Below the pieces are notes generated by a model, which worked only from the letters and a program-made list of their open reading frames with translations, was not told the DNA's origin and did not search any database. Both the position numbers and the translations under genes were made by a program. This document shows positions 1 to 6,231 of a stretch of 7,287 nucleotides of DNA, one piece after another (within the stretch, counting starts at the first letter, position 1; each line of letters begins with the position of its first letter). The stretch comes from an uncultured Muribaculaceae bacterium. GTDB taxonomy: Bacteria; Bacteroidota; Bacteroidia; Bacteroidales; Muribaculaceae. The DNA lies in NCBI GenBank assembly GCA_947178235.1, contig CAMWXQ010000052.1, positions 1 to 7,287 of the forward strand, in the 5' to 3' direction.

Positions 1-62
1 GGCGATAGCCGCTATGCCGGGGAGGTAATATTTAAAAAAATCCGTGGTGATGTCTGGGAATT
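1..62. other. Left-edge stretch with no supported gene
   Basis: This stretch lies just after the rpmE2 stop codon. Reading frames are open to the window edge on both strands. The plus-strand frame 1 runs to a stop at 85-87, and a minus-strand frame runs off the edge without a visible ATG. Each is too short to judge. No terminator hairpin was found after rpmE2, so it may be co-transcribed with a gene lying to the left of the window. Confidence 0.3.
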
Positions 63-317
63 TTACTTCTTCTTGCGGTTGCCGTAACGGCTCATGAACT
101 TGTCGACGCGACCTGCGGTGTCGACGAGCTTCTGCTTGCCGGTGAAGAAGGGGTGCGAGGACGAAGTGATTTCGAGCTTCACGAGGGGATAGGTGACGCC
201 GTCTACTTCGATGGTCTCCTTGGAAGCGACAGTGGAGCGGGTGATGAAGATCTCGTCATTGGACATATCTTTGAACACCACTTCGCGGTAGCTGGAGGGA
301 TGGATGTCTGCTTTCAT
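63..317 (-). CDS. rpmE2: 50S ribosomal protein L31, type B
   Basis: This gene encodes an 84-residue protein of the large ribosomal subunit, which in the family helps form bridge contacts between subunits. The N-terminus [17 protein letters not shown], the central segment [13 protein letters not shown] and the basic tail (RYGNRKKK) are typical of L31. It has no cysteines, so it lacks the zinc-binding CxxC pair of type A L31 and belongs to the zinc-independent type B. The ATG at 315-317 is chosen because the L31 domain starts exactly there. The frame stays open for about 160 more codons upstream, but that extension has no L31 character and crosses the promoter. The leader is about 65-70 nt with no clear Shine-Dalgarno sequence, as usual in Bacteroidota. 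It is divergent from the lipoprotein gene. Confidence 0.96.
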   Translation of the reverse strand: MKADIHPSSYREVVFKDMSNDEIFITRSTVASKETIEVDGVTYPLVKLEITSSSHPFFTGKQKLVDTAGRVDKFMSRYGNRKKK

Positions 318-386
318 TGCTGTGAATCTATTGGGTTTTGGTTGAATGTTTGCGTTGGTAGGACGCGTCGATTCGTAATGGCGGTG

Positions 387-418
387 CAAAGGTAGCGTTT
401 TTCCGCGACATCCCAAAA
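387..418 (-). promoter_or_regulatory. rpmE2 promoter, Bacteroidota type
   Basis: Read on the minus strand, TACCTTTG (387-394) matches the -7 consensus TAnnTTTG. The TTG of a TTTTGG sequence (414-416) lies 19 bases upstream and matches the -33 element. Transcription should begin near 380, giving a leader of roughly 65 nt before the L31 start. Confidence 0.8.
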
Positions 419-450
419 CTTTCGGGCCGAAATTTTTCTGTATTAGATAG

Positions 451-480
451 TTGATAAGCCGGAAAAAATTCTTACCTTTG
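451..480 (+). promoter_or_regulatory. Promoter of the lipoprotein gene
   Basis: TTG at 451-453 and TACCTTTG at 473-480 are separated by 19 bases, the same geometry as the divergent rpmE2 promoter. The lipoprotein ATG lies 27 bases beyond the -7 box, so the leader is about 20 nt. The TTG of this promoter also opens the lipoprotein reading frame, but it is a promoter element and not a start codon. Confidence 0.8.
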
Positions 481-507
481 CGATTAGAACAATCTAAACC
501 AAGAATC

Positions 508-1956
508 ATGAGAAAAAATATCAAATGGCTTGTCGCCGTGCTCGCACCCCTGCTGGCCGTCGCCGCCACATCATGTTCGAGCTCGGGTGACGCCCCCAAC
601 GGCCTCAACGGCTCGCTCAAATTCAGCCGCCTCAACCTCAACAGAGTCAAGGCGTTGGGCCTCGCTGCCACGTCACGCGCAGGTGACCTCGTCGACCCGG
701 GTCTGCTGAAAGTCGACGATGACGGGAATGTCTCGACAATCGGAATGGTCTCGGAAGTCGTCAATGAGGAGACCGGCGAGACCATCACCAAGGAGGTAGC
801 CATCACCGTAAGACCACGTTATATTGCGGATCTCGAACTCTACACACTGCTTTTGTGGTGCGATTTCGTGGATGCTGATGGCTATTGTTATTTAGTAAGG
901 CCATTCTACGAACCGGAGGCCCCCGAAGGCTCAGTCAGCCTGATGATCCGCAAATCTGACGGCAAGGTCCTCTATGTCCCGACCGGCATCGGCGATGAAG
1001 TAGACAACGAGCTCATGGATATATATAGGGATGTAAACTCCTACGGAAAAGACAATTGTAAACTGAACTTTGTCAGCCCCGACGGAGAAGTCCATATAAT
1101 CACTTTCTGTGGGACATTTTACAAACTCGAAGAACGCGGTGACAGGATCAACTTGAAAGTTGTCGCCGAGGGGATCGTTGCTGGATTTGACGGGGTCACA
1201 TTTGCCAACGACGGCAGCATCATGGTAACTTCCGCGAATGCCGGCTATGACAGATACGACGAATGCACAATCATCAAGCCCAATGGCGAGATATTCAGAC
1301 ACAAGACGGCCTATGACGATGAAATCATCGGGTACAGCGGCACCGCAGGCCACTATATTGCCACCAGAACGCGAACAAAGGACCTCGGCGACAATGTCCG
1401 CGACATAGAATTCACGATACACAAAGTCAATGCGGACTTCTCGTTGGGCGACGAGATATTCAAGATCAATACGCAATACGACTTCCAGAGCTACTTCACC
1501 CTCGGATATTATCTTCATCGCAACGCTCCCCGCGTCTACGAGAGCGACAACTATTATATCGTGGGCAATTTCCTCGCTGTCAACAAGAGGACAGGCGAAT
1601 ACCGCGCATATGAGGGAACTGACTGGGATACCAACGTAATAATTTTCCCCCACGAGGACAAGTCGTTCACCTATAACGGTTACGAATGGTCCATTGGGTT
1701 CGAAAAGGCTTGGTACTTCAACCCGAACACCCTCGAAGGTGGCGTGGTGAATTATAAACGTGTCTATGCCGAAGGCCCCTTTGAAGGAGGAGGGTATCTT
1801 ACCTGGCCCATGATCAACAACATCAAGCAGGGCGAAGTGACCTTCTACAAGGAAGAGAACGGCAAGACGACATTCTACAAGGTAGACCTCAACACCGGCA
1901 ACGAGACAATCACGGAGAGCGACTACCGAATCGACACCCTTGTGCCAGTGAAATAA
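508..1956 (+). CDS. Putative lipoprotein of unknown function, beta-rich
   Basis: The product has 482 residues. Residues 2-22 form a signal peptide with basic RKNIK, then a hydrophobic stretch, then ATS-C with the lipidated cysteine at 23. It is therefore predicted to be exported and lipid-anchored; whether it faces the periplasm or the cell surface is not clear. After a linker rich in Ser, Gly and Asn, the mature part is made of short strand-turn units such as [27 protein letters not shown] and [14 protein letters not shown]. These recall the blades of a beta-propeller, but no family could be named. The ATG at 508 is chosen because it starts the signal peptide and lies just after the promoter; a TTG-initiated extension to 451 would translate the promoter itself. 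Five or so further cysteines are scattered through the mature part. It looks monocistronic, with a strong hairpin 15 bases after the stop. Confidence 0.85.
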   Translation: MRKNIKWLVAVLAPLLAVAATSCSSSGDAPNGLNGSLKFSRLNLNRVKALGLAATSRAGDLVDPGLLKVDDDGNVSTIGMVSEVVNEETGETITKEVAITVRPRYIADLELYTLLLWCDFVDADGYCYLVRPFYEPEAPEGSVSLMIRKSDGKVLYVPTGIGDEVDNELMDIYRDVNSYGKDNCKLNFVSPDGEVHIITFCGTFYKLEERGDRINLKVVAEGIVAGFDGVTFANDGSIMVTSANAGYDRYDECTIIKPNGEIFRHKTAYDDEIIGYSGTAGHYIATRTRTKDLGDNVRDIEFTIHKVNADFSLGDEIFKINTQYDFQSYFTLGYYLHRNAPRVYESDNYYIVGNFLAVNKRTGEYRAYEGTDWDTNVIIFPHEDKSFTYNGYEWSIGFEKAWYFNPNTLEGGVVNYKRVYAEGPFEGGGYLTWPMINNIKQGEVTFYKEENGKTTFYKVDLNTGNETITESDYRIDTLVPVK

Positions 1957-1971
1957 ACAAACTATCCCACC

Positions 1972-2026
1972 AACACCAAGGGTGTGCCAAAGTCCCGATT
2001 TTCGGACTTGGCACACCCTTGGTGTT
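1972..2026. terminator. Long hairpin between convergent genes, likely bidirectional terminator
   Basis: The arms at 1972-1995 and 2004-2026 pair over 23 base pairs with one bulged A, around an 8-base loop. The outer arm reads AACACCAAGGGTGTGCC and the inner one AAGTCC. It sits between the convergent lipoprotein and toxin-antitoxin transcripts. The T-run that follows is short on both strands (GTTTAAC on plus, GTTTGTTT further on in the minus direction), so it is not a textbook intrinsic terminator. A role in 3'-end protection is also possible. Confidence 0.65.
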
Positions 2027-2029
2027 TAA

Positions 2030-2064
2030 CCAATTGGACTTACTGGTCCAATTAGTCTAATTGG
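2030..2064. repeat. Nested palindromes built on CCAATT/AATTGG
   Basis: Three overlapping dyads lie here: CCAATTGG at 2030-2037; AATTGGAC (2032-2039) pairing perfectly with GTCCAATT (2046-2053); and CCAATTAG-T-CTAATTGG at 2048-2064, also perfect. They are mutually exclusive as hairpins. They lie just past the antitoxin stop codon and next to the large hairpin. They could help terminate the toxin-antitoxin transcript or bind a protein; neither is shown by the sequence. Confidence 0.6.
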
Positions 2065-2074
2065 CCGAGAGGGA

Positions 2075-2341
2075 TCAACAGACCATGATCATCGGCTGGT
2101 CGAAAAATGCCGATAGCATCGCAAGGGTCGAGATCGTGAAGTTATGCTCTCCACTGAGCCATCGCGTCACTTCGTTGGGGCGCTTACCCAGGGCATGGGC
2201 CAGCTGGCTACGATTCAGCCCACGCTCCTTCATGAGCGCATCAAGTCTGTCGGATATGGCGAATGAGAGGCGGGCAGCTTCTCTCCTCTCCCGCGGTATT
2301 TCATCGAAGATTTCGTGAAGATTTATGTTAGCCGTTCTCAT
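2075..2341 (-). CDS. HigA-like XRE-family helix-turn-helix antitoxin
   Basis: This 88-residue protein is predicted to bind DNA. Residues 25-82 form an XRE/Cro-type helix-turn-helix: NRSQLAHALGKRPNEVTRWL (43-62) covers the first helices and the recognition helix, and HNFTISTLAMLSAFF follows as the closing helices. In HigBA systems such a protein neutralises the toxin and represses its own operon. The start ATG overlaps the stop codon of the upstream toxin gene by four bases (ATGA), which suggests translational coupling and fixes the start. The C-terminus is short (PMIMVC), so any toxin-binding part must lie in residues 1-24 or in the domain itself. The HTH family is clear; the antitoxin role is inferred from gene order. 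Confidence 0.85.
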   Translation of the reverse strand: MRTANINLHEIFDEIPRERREAARLSFAISDRLDALMKERGLNRSQLAHALGKRPNEVTRWLSGEHNFTISTLAMLSAFFDQPMIMVC

Positions 2342-2826
2342 ATGTCAAAAGTTTTGTCTGTGATTATTTCCTTCTCTGTAATCTCGACATTACCCGAGCG
2401 GGCTTCTTGCCTGAGAAGACGCTCGAACTTCTGCAAGTCCATTACATACCCTCGCAGAGTATCATCTTCCTGATAGGTCCGGCTGGTCTTGACGCCTCCG
2501 TTGCCGAGCACAAGGATCTTGTCCGTAAGCCTAAGACAATATAGCCGCAACTTTGATTTCAGCACAGGGAGAGCCACCACCGAGTCGCTCATCTTACCTT
2601 CTCGGCGGAAATACCGTTCAAGCGCTCCATTGGACAATATTCGTTCAACGAAGCTCATTATCGCTTGGAAATCACGATTCAATTCGGCATCCCGTCTGAA
2701 TTTCGATATGAATTTCTCAAATTCACTCTTGTCATCGGCGAGGAATTGTATCGTGTACATGGTGCAGCTATCGCTGCCGGTGACCAAAAGAAGTTCTACT
2801 TCGCTCATAATACTCGGGTTATTCAT
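2338..2826 (-). CDS. RelE/HigB-like toxin of a type II toxin-antitoxin pair
   Basis: The longest form has 162 residues. Residues 23-140 look like a RelE-superfamily mRNA interferase: an N-terminal strand (MYTIQFL), helices at about 33-66, GALERYFRREGKM (67-79), then strands KLRLYCLRL (92-100) and KILVLGNGG (103-111) followed by VKTSRTYQED. Family members usually cleave mRNA on the ribosome, and basic and aromatic residues (R71, Y72, R74, R75, K112, R116, Y118) could serve that role. The gene precedes and overlaps the antitoxin, the HigBA order. The start is uncertain: ATGs also occur at residues 7 and 23, and starting at Met23 (position 2760) would give 140 residues that begin exactly at the domain. 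The tail after about 145 is acidic and lysine-rich. The family assignment is by pattern, not by a search. Confidence 0.7.
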   Translation of the reverse strand: MNNPSIMSEVELLLVTGSDSCTMYTIQFLADDKSEFEKFISKFRRDAELNRDFQAIMSFVERILSNGALERYFRREGKMSDSVVALPVLKSKLRLYCLRLTDKILVLGNGGVKTSRTYQEDDTLRGYVMDLQKFERLLRQEARSGNVEITEKEIITDKTFDI

Positions 2827-2833
2827 TGAGATT

Positions 2834-2968
2834 GTTGCAAAACATCCAAGAGTAGGGACGTACGGCCCGAGCGTCCGCAGCCTAAACGCATCAAAATATG
2901 GATGTTATCCACCCTCTATGTTGCGGACGCACGGGCCGTGCGTCCCTACTCCAATGCGTTTTTGCAAC
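2834..2968. repeat. Compound inverted repeat, REP/MITE-like
   Basis: The ends are inverted copies of GTTGCAAAA (2834-2842 and 2960-2968). The main arms, 2851-2879 and 2922-2950, are 29 bases long and match with two mismatches. Each arm contains its own dyad: the right arm has GGACGCACGG-g-CCGTGCGTCC, perfect around one base, and the left has two changes from it. Short flanking motifs also pair (AACATCC at 2841-2847 with GGATGTT at 2900-2906; AAACGCAT at 2884-2891 with ATGCGTTT at 2954-2961), in an interleaved order. No coding capacity is visible. This resembles interspersed palindromic repeats of bacteria; copy number elsewhere is unknown. Confidence 0.8.
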
Positions 2969-2987
2969 GCCGCTTATTAATTCCATG

Positions 2988-2995
2988 CAAAGATA
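2988..2995 (-). promoter_or_regulatory. Candidate -7 box of the toxin-antitoxin operon
   Basis: Read on the minus strand this is TATCTTTG, a full match to TAnnTTTG. No good TTG lies 19-20 bases upstream, so the promoter may be weak or activator-dependent. If it is used, the transcript would start near 2981 and carry the entire compound inverted repeat in a leader of about 155 nt. No better promoter was found closer to the toxin gene. Confidence 0.45.
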
Positions 2996-3079
2996 GATAA
3001 ATCATTTTACATATTTGTAAAACCACAACTGCCAAATCCCTTAAACTTTGTTAATCCTGTGATTTTTTCGGTGGATTTT

Positions 3080-3110
3080 TTTGGTGAGTGTCAGAAAAGC
3101 TGTACCTTTG
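3080..3110 (+). promoter_or_regulatory. Promoter P1 upstream of the porin operon
   Basis: TTTG (3080-3083) and TACCTTTG (3103-3110) are 19 bases apart, a complete match to the Bacteroidota consensus. Transcription should start near 3116, about 150 bases before the porin start, and runs straight into the intrinsic terminator at 3148-3178. Confidence 0.75.
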
Positions 3111-3115
3111 TAGCA

Positions 3116-3178
3116 GTTTTTCATGGTATTAGATTTAAGGTAAGAAGATTATTCGTCGGGATGACGGATAATTTTTTT
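3116..3178 (+). ncRNA. Predicted short RNA or attenuated leader
   Basis: The interval lies between a consensus promoter and a strong intrinsic terminator, which together define a transcript of about 60 nt. The 5' end is estimated from the promoter and is good to a few bases. It contains one tiny reading frame, ATG at 3123 to TAA at 3141-3143 (MVLDLR), ending five bases before the terminator stem. It may be a free small RNA, or a leader whose terminator gates expression of the porin operon. No known RNA family was recognised. Confidence 0.45.
3148..3178 (+). terminator. Intrinsic terminator in the porin leader
   Basis: ATTATTCGTC (3148-3157) pairs with GACGGATAAT (3163-3172) over ten pairs, one of them G-U, around the loop GGGAT. 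A run of seven T follows (3172-3178). Upstream A/G bases at 3144-3147 could extend pairing into the T-run. It points toward the porin gene and lies about 90 bases before it. Confidence 0.8.
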
Positions 3179-3195
3179 GTGCCTATATGCGAGGT

Positions 3196-3234
3196 GCCCG
3201 CTTCTTTCGGGCTGATTTTGAGCCGTGAAAGGCT
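3196..3234 (+). promoter_or_regulatory. Alternative small hairpins in the porin leader
   Basis: GCCCG (3196-3200) can pair with CGGGC (3208-3212) around CTTCTTT. GGCT (3210-3213) can instead pair with AGCC (3221-3224), which can in turn pair with GGCT (3231-3234). The stems overlap, so only some can form at once. They are short and may be chance, but they sit between the terminator and the porin start, where switching would matter. Confidence 0.3.
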
Positions 3235-3254
3235 AAGGATAGGGAAAAAATCAC

Positions 3255-3262
3255 TAACTTTG
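3255..3262 (+). promoter_or_regulatory. Promoter P2 -7 box adjacent to the porin start
   Basis: TAACTTTG is a full match to TAnnTTTG and sits in the context GGGAAAAAATCAC-box-CGG, much like the lipoprotein promoter. No TTG lies at the expected upstream distance. Only five bases separate the box from the porin ATG, so a transcript from here would be leaderless or nearly so. Confidence 0.55.
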
Positions 3263-3267
3263 CGGTC

Positions 3268-5256
3268 ATGAAAATGAATCACTCGATACTGTCGGTGCTT
3301 GCGTGGCTCGCCGTAGCCATGGGTGTCGCGCTGCCCGCCTCGGGGGCGGACCCGAAGCCTGTGCCGTCGACATCGTGGAAGCTCGTCGAACCCCTCGGCC
3401 TCCGCGAACCGGCAGAGTTCGACACGCTCACATATAATATATTCCAGCAATATGTCCCCTCGGCCTACTCGCCGGCCTTCGCCATCACGGGCAACCAGAC
3501 CTCGGAGGCGATCAATATGGTGTACATGGACCGCGAGCCGATGAGCCGTTTCTTCTTCAACGACGCAAAGAGCTTCTGGATACCGTCGGCCGAGAAGGTG
3601 AGGTTCTACAACACGGCCATCCCGATGAGCCAGCTGAGCTACACGACCGGCGGCGGGCGCGAGATTGCGCAGGACTGGTTCCGCTTCCTCTTCTCGGGCA
3701 ACATCTCGCCCAAGGCACAGGTGGCGGTCAATTTCAGCTATCCGTACTCCAAGGGATCGTACAACAACCAGGCCTCGAAGGGAATCCTGTGGGGTATCGA
3801 GGGGTCGTATCTCGGCGACCGATATGAGATGCAGGCCTTCTTGAACGCCTACAATATGATAAACAAGGAGAACGGCGGCATCACCGACGACCTCTATATC
3901 ACGGATCCGGCCAAGTTGCAGGGTGGCATATCTAAAATCAATCCGCGCACCATCCCGACCAACCTCAATGCGGCCCACTCGCGCATCCGCGGCAATGAAC
4001 TGTCCCTCAATCAGCGCTACAAGGTCGGATTCTGGCACACCGAGCGCGACTCAGTGACCGACTCGATCGTGAGGCGGACCTATGTGCCCGTGTCGAGCTT
4101 CATATGGACCTTCGACTATGCCGACGGGCGACACAGGTTCAGCAACTCGAACGGCTCGGACGAGGACTTCTGGGAGAACCACTACTTCTCGACCGATCTG
4201 ACCAAGGATGTGACCCGCTACTCGGCGGTGCGCAATACGCTCGGCGTCTCGCTGCTCGAAGGCTTCAACAAGTATGCCAAGGCGGGCCTGGCGGCGTTCA
4301 TCACCCACGAGGCGCGCCGGTACTATCAGACGGCGGACACCATGCCACTCTCGGGCCCAGACCGCCCGGCGACCCTCACGCCCTACCCCCTCGCGGAGCG
4401 GATGGCCCACCGTGGATCGGAGCAGCTGGTCTATGTGGGGGCGCAGCTGACCAAGCAGCAGGGTCTGACCTTCAACTATGACGCGACGGCACGCCTGGGC
4501 ATCGCGGGAGCAGCCGCGGGCGAGGTATATGCCGACGGCGGCATCACGACGCGCATACGGATGCTCGGCGACACGGTGAGCTTGCGCGCCTACGGGAAGT
4601 TTGCCAATCAGACGGCCCCATACCTCATGAACAATTATGTCTCGAACCACTTCATATGGCAGAATGACTTCGGGAAGACGCGACGCCTGCGCCTGGGGGG
4701 GACGCTGACCATTCCCCACACGGGGACACGCATCGGGGCGGCGGTCGAGAATGTGCAGAACCACATCTACTTCAACTCGGCGGGGATGCCCGTGCAGAAC
4801 GGCGGGAGCGTGCAGGTCGTGAGCGCACGCCTCGACCAGAATCTGAGGTGGAAGGCGCTGAACTGGCGCAACACCATAATATATCAGACGTCGAGCAACC
4901 AGGATGTCATCCCCCTGCCACAGCTCGCGGTGTACTCGAATCTGTTCCTCCAATTCAAGGTCGCCCACGTCCTGCTCGTGCAGATGGGTGTGGATGTGGA
5001 CTGGTACACACGCTATTATGCGCCCTCCTATCAGCCTGCGACGATGTCGTTCTGCAATCAGAAGGAGGTGAAGTGCGGCAACTATCCATTCATGAACGCC
5101 TACGTCGACTTCAAGCTCTCGCGGGCGCGGTTCTTTGTCCTCTTCTCGCACGTCAACCAGGGCCTGCTGGGCAACAACGACTATTTCGCCGTACCCCACT
5201 ATCCCCTCAACCCGAGGCGATTCCAGATGGGAGTGACGGTGGATTTCATAAACTGA
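3268..5256 (+). CDS. Putative outer-membrane porin (Porin_10-like)
   Basis: The product has 662 residues. Residues 1-27 form a signal peptide (MKMNH, hydrophobic LSVLAWLAVAMGVAL, then PASGA with likely cleavage before DPKP). The rest is rich in alternating strands with aromatic residues, as in a large beta-barrel: FRFLFSGNI, QVAVNFSYPYSKG, IEGSYLGDRYEMQAFLNAY, LFLQFKVAHVLLVQMGVDVDW and NAYVDFKLSRARFFVLFSHV. The end, YPLNPRRFQMGVTVDFIN (645-662), matches the closing strand pattern of Bacteroidota putative porins (Pfam Porin_10). It should sit in the outer membrane and pass small solutes; the substrate is unknown. There is no TonB plug or TonB box, so it is not a SusC-type receptor. Met3 is an alternative start. 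A solute-binding-like gene follows 31 bases later with no promoter between. The family is assigned by pattern, not by search. Confidence 0.75.
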   Translation: MKMNHSILSVLAWLAVAMGVALPASGADPKPVPSTSWKLVEPLGLREPAEFDTLTYNIFQQYVPSAYSPAFAITGNQTSEAINMVYMDREPMSRFFFNDAKSFWIPSAEKVRFYNTAIPMSQLSYTTGGGREIAQDWFRFLFSGNISPKAQVAVNFSYPYSKGSYNNQASKGILWGIEGSYLGDRYEMQAFLNAYNMINKENGGITDDLYITDPAKLQGGISKINPRTIPTNLNAAHSRIRGNELSLNQRYKVGFWHTERDSVTDSIVRRTYVPVSSFIWTFDYADGRHRFSNSNGSDEDFWENHYFSTDLTKDVTRYSAVRNTLGVSLLEGFNKYAKAGLAAFITHEARRYYQTADTMPLSGPDRPATLTPYPLAERMAHRGSEQLVYVGAQLTKQQGLTFNYDATARLGIAGAAAGEVYADGGITTRIRMLGDTVSLRAYGKFANQTAPYLMNNYVSNHFIWQNDFGKTRRLRLGGTLTIPHTGTRIGAAVENVQNHIYFNSAGMPVQNGGSVQVVSARLDQNLRWKALNWRNTIIYQTSSNQDVIPLPQLAVYSNLFLQFKVAHVLLVQMGVDVDWYTRYYAPSYQPATMSFCNQKEVKCGNYPFMNAYVDFKLSRARFFVLFSHVNQGLLGNNDYFAVPHYPLNPRRFQMGVTVDFIN

Positions 5257-5287
5257 ACTCTCAACTCCAAAAGTCTGTTATAAGGGT

Positions 5288-6148
5288 ATGACAGACTTTA
5301 CAAACCAAAGGCGTCTCGTGAGGATGCGCCGACTGCTCGCCGTGATACTCGCGGTCATCGCCGTGGGCGTCGTGGCATCGGTGACATACTACAAGGACGC
5401 CGCCAAACATCCTACATATAAATATACCAATGCCGGTGGGGACACCCTCACCGTCGGCGTGGCATACTCGCCCATGTCGCTCTACCGCCACGGCGACACC
5501 CTCGGGGGGTTCAACTACGAACTGATGCGCGAACTCTCGGAGGCCTACCGCTTCCCGGTCAAGTTCTATCCCGTGGCGTCGGTCGATGAGGCCCTGAGCT
5601 GCCTCGACCGGGGCAAGTTCGACGTCGTGATGGCCGACATCCCCGCCTTCGCGTCGCAGAAGGAGAGCTACCGCTTCACCGTCCCGGTCTACACGGACAG
5701 GCAGGTGCTCGTGACGCGCGACTCGACCATCTCGTCGCCGCTGATGCTCGCGGGCAAGGAGGTATGGGTGGCCGCGGGGTCGCCAGCCCGACAGAGGCTC
5801 GAAAACCTCTCGCGCGAGATCGGCGACACCATCATCGTCACCACCTATCCCGGGGCATCGGCCGAGCAGCTCGTCATACTCACCGCCAAGGGCGAGATTC
5901 CGCGCGCCGTCGTCAACCAGGAGGTTGCCCGCAGCCTCAGCCACACCTACCCCGACATCCGCATCTCGGACAACATCTCCTTCTCCCAGTTCCAGTCATG
6001 GATCCTCAACCGCGACTCCGTGGCCTTGCAGGACACACTCGACGCCCGCATCGAACGCTTCAAGGAGACCCCTGCCTACACCGCCCTCGTCTCGAAATGG
6101 CTCACCTCCGACACCCCCACCCCAACCGACACCCTCACAGAAGAATGA
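5288..6148 (+). CDS. Membrane-anchored solute-binding domain protein (SBP_bac_3 / MltF N-domain-like)
   Basis: The product has 286 residues. A basic N-terminus (RRLVRMRR) and a single hydrophobic segment at about 16-35 with no clear cleavage site suggest a signal anchor, leaving residues 40-286 in the periplasm. The periplasmic part has the order of a type 3 solute-binding domain: TLTVGVAYSPMSLY (53-66), GFNYELMRELSEAY (74-87), then LDRGKFDVVMADIPAF (106-121) and YRFTVPVYTDRQVLV (128-142). Asp112 and the segment before PVY sit where ligand-contacting parts of the family lie. The lytic transglycosylase domain of MltF is absent, and a Thr/Pro-rich tail ends the protein. No ABC permease or ATPase gene is adjacent, so it may be a sensor or a partner of the porin. 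Met13 is an alternative start. It appears to be in one operon with the porin. Confidence 0.78.
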   Translation: MTDFTNQRRLVRMRRLLAVILAVIAVGVVASVTYYKDAAKHPTYKYTNAGGDTLTVGVAYSPMSLYRHGDTLGGFNYELMRELSEAYRFPVKFYPVASVDEALSCLDRGKFDVVMADIPAFASQKESYRFTVPVYTDRQVLVTRDSTISSPLMLAGKEVWVAAGSPARQRLENLSREIGDTIIVTTYPGASAEQLVILTAKGEIPRAVVNQEVARSLSHTYPDIRISDNISFSQFQSWILNRDSVALQDTLDARIERFKETPAYTALVSKWLTSDTPTPTDTLTEE

Positions 6149-6182
6149 ATACACATCAGTACGCACACTCTATACACGCAAA

Positions 6183-6202
6183 AAATTATTGCTGAATAAT
6201 TT
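6183..6202 (+). repeat. AT-rich palindrome between the operon end and abi
   Basis: AAATTATT (6183-6190) and AATAATTT (6195-6202) pair perfectly around GCTG. The dyad begins 34 bases after the stop of the solute-binding gene. It overlaps the -33 element of the abi promoter. No T-run follows, so as a terminator it would be weak; it may instead be an operator. Confidence 0.55.
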
Positions 6203-6231
6203 GGCCAAAAGATGCAAAATGATTAACTTTG
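6200..6231 (+). promoter_or_regulatory. Promoter of the Abi_2-family gene
   Basis: TTTG (6200-6203) and TAACTTTG (6224-6231) are 20 bases apart and both match consensus. Transcription should start at about 6237, giving a leader of about 60 nt before the ATG at 6299. Dyad symmetries overlap both elements. Confidence 0.75.

Noticed and set aside
1..87. Partial plus-strand frame open at the left edge, with GDVWEF recalling RelE-type toxins
   Set aside because: Only 28 codons, and its end is antisense to the rpmE2 tail; too little to support.
451..507. TTG-initiated N-terminal extension of the lipoprotein
   Set aside because: The TTG is the -33 promoter element, and the signal peptide starts at the ATG at 508.
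318..806. Upstream extension of the L31 frame on the minus strand
   Set aside because: The L31 domain begins at 317; the extension crosses both divergent promoters and lies antisense to the lipoprotein gene, with no recognisable protein character.
931..2016. Long minus-strand frame opposite the lipoprotein gene
   Set aside because: Antisense shadow; the plus strand has signal peptide, promoter and normal protein composition.
3059..3271. Small plus-strand frame whose stop overlaps the porin ATG
   Set aside because: It runs through the P1 promoter, the terminator and the P2 box. The 35-residue version from 3162 would start inside the terminator hairpin. The ATGA overlap is probably chance.
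3121..5199. Two long minus-strand frames opposite the porin gene
   Set aside because: GC-rich shadows with low-complexity Arg/Val/His content; the plus frame encodes a porin with signal peptide and closing strand.
5261..5944. Minus-strand frame opposite the solute-binding gene
   Set aside because: Antisense shadow with His/Arg-rich composition and no motif.
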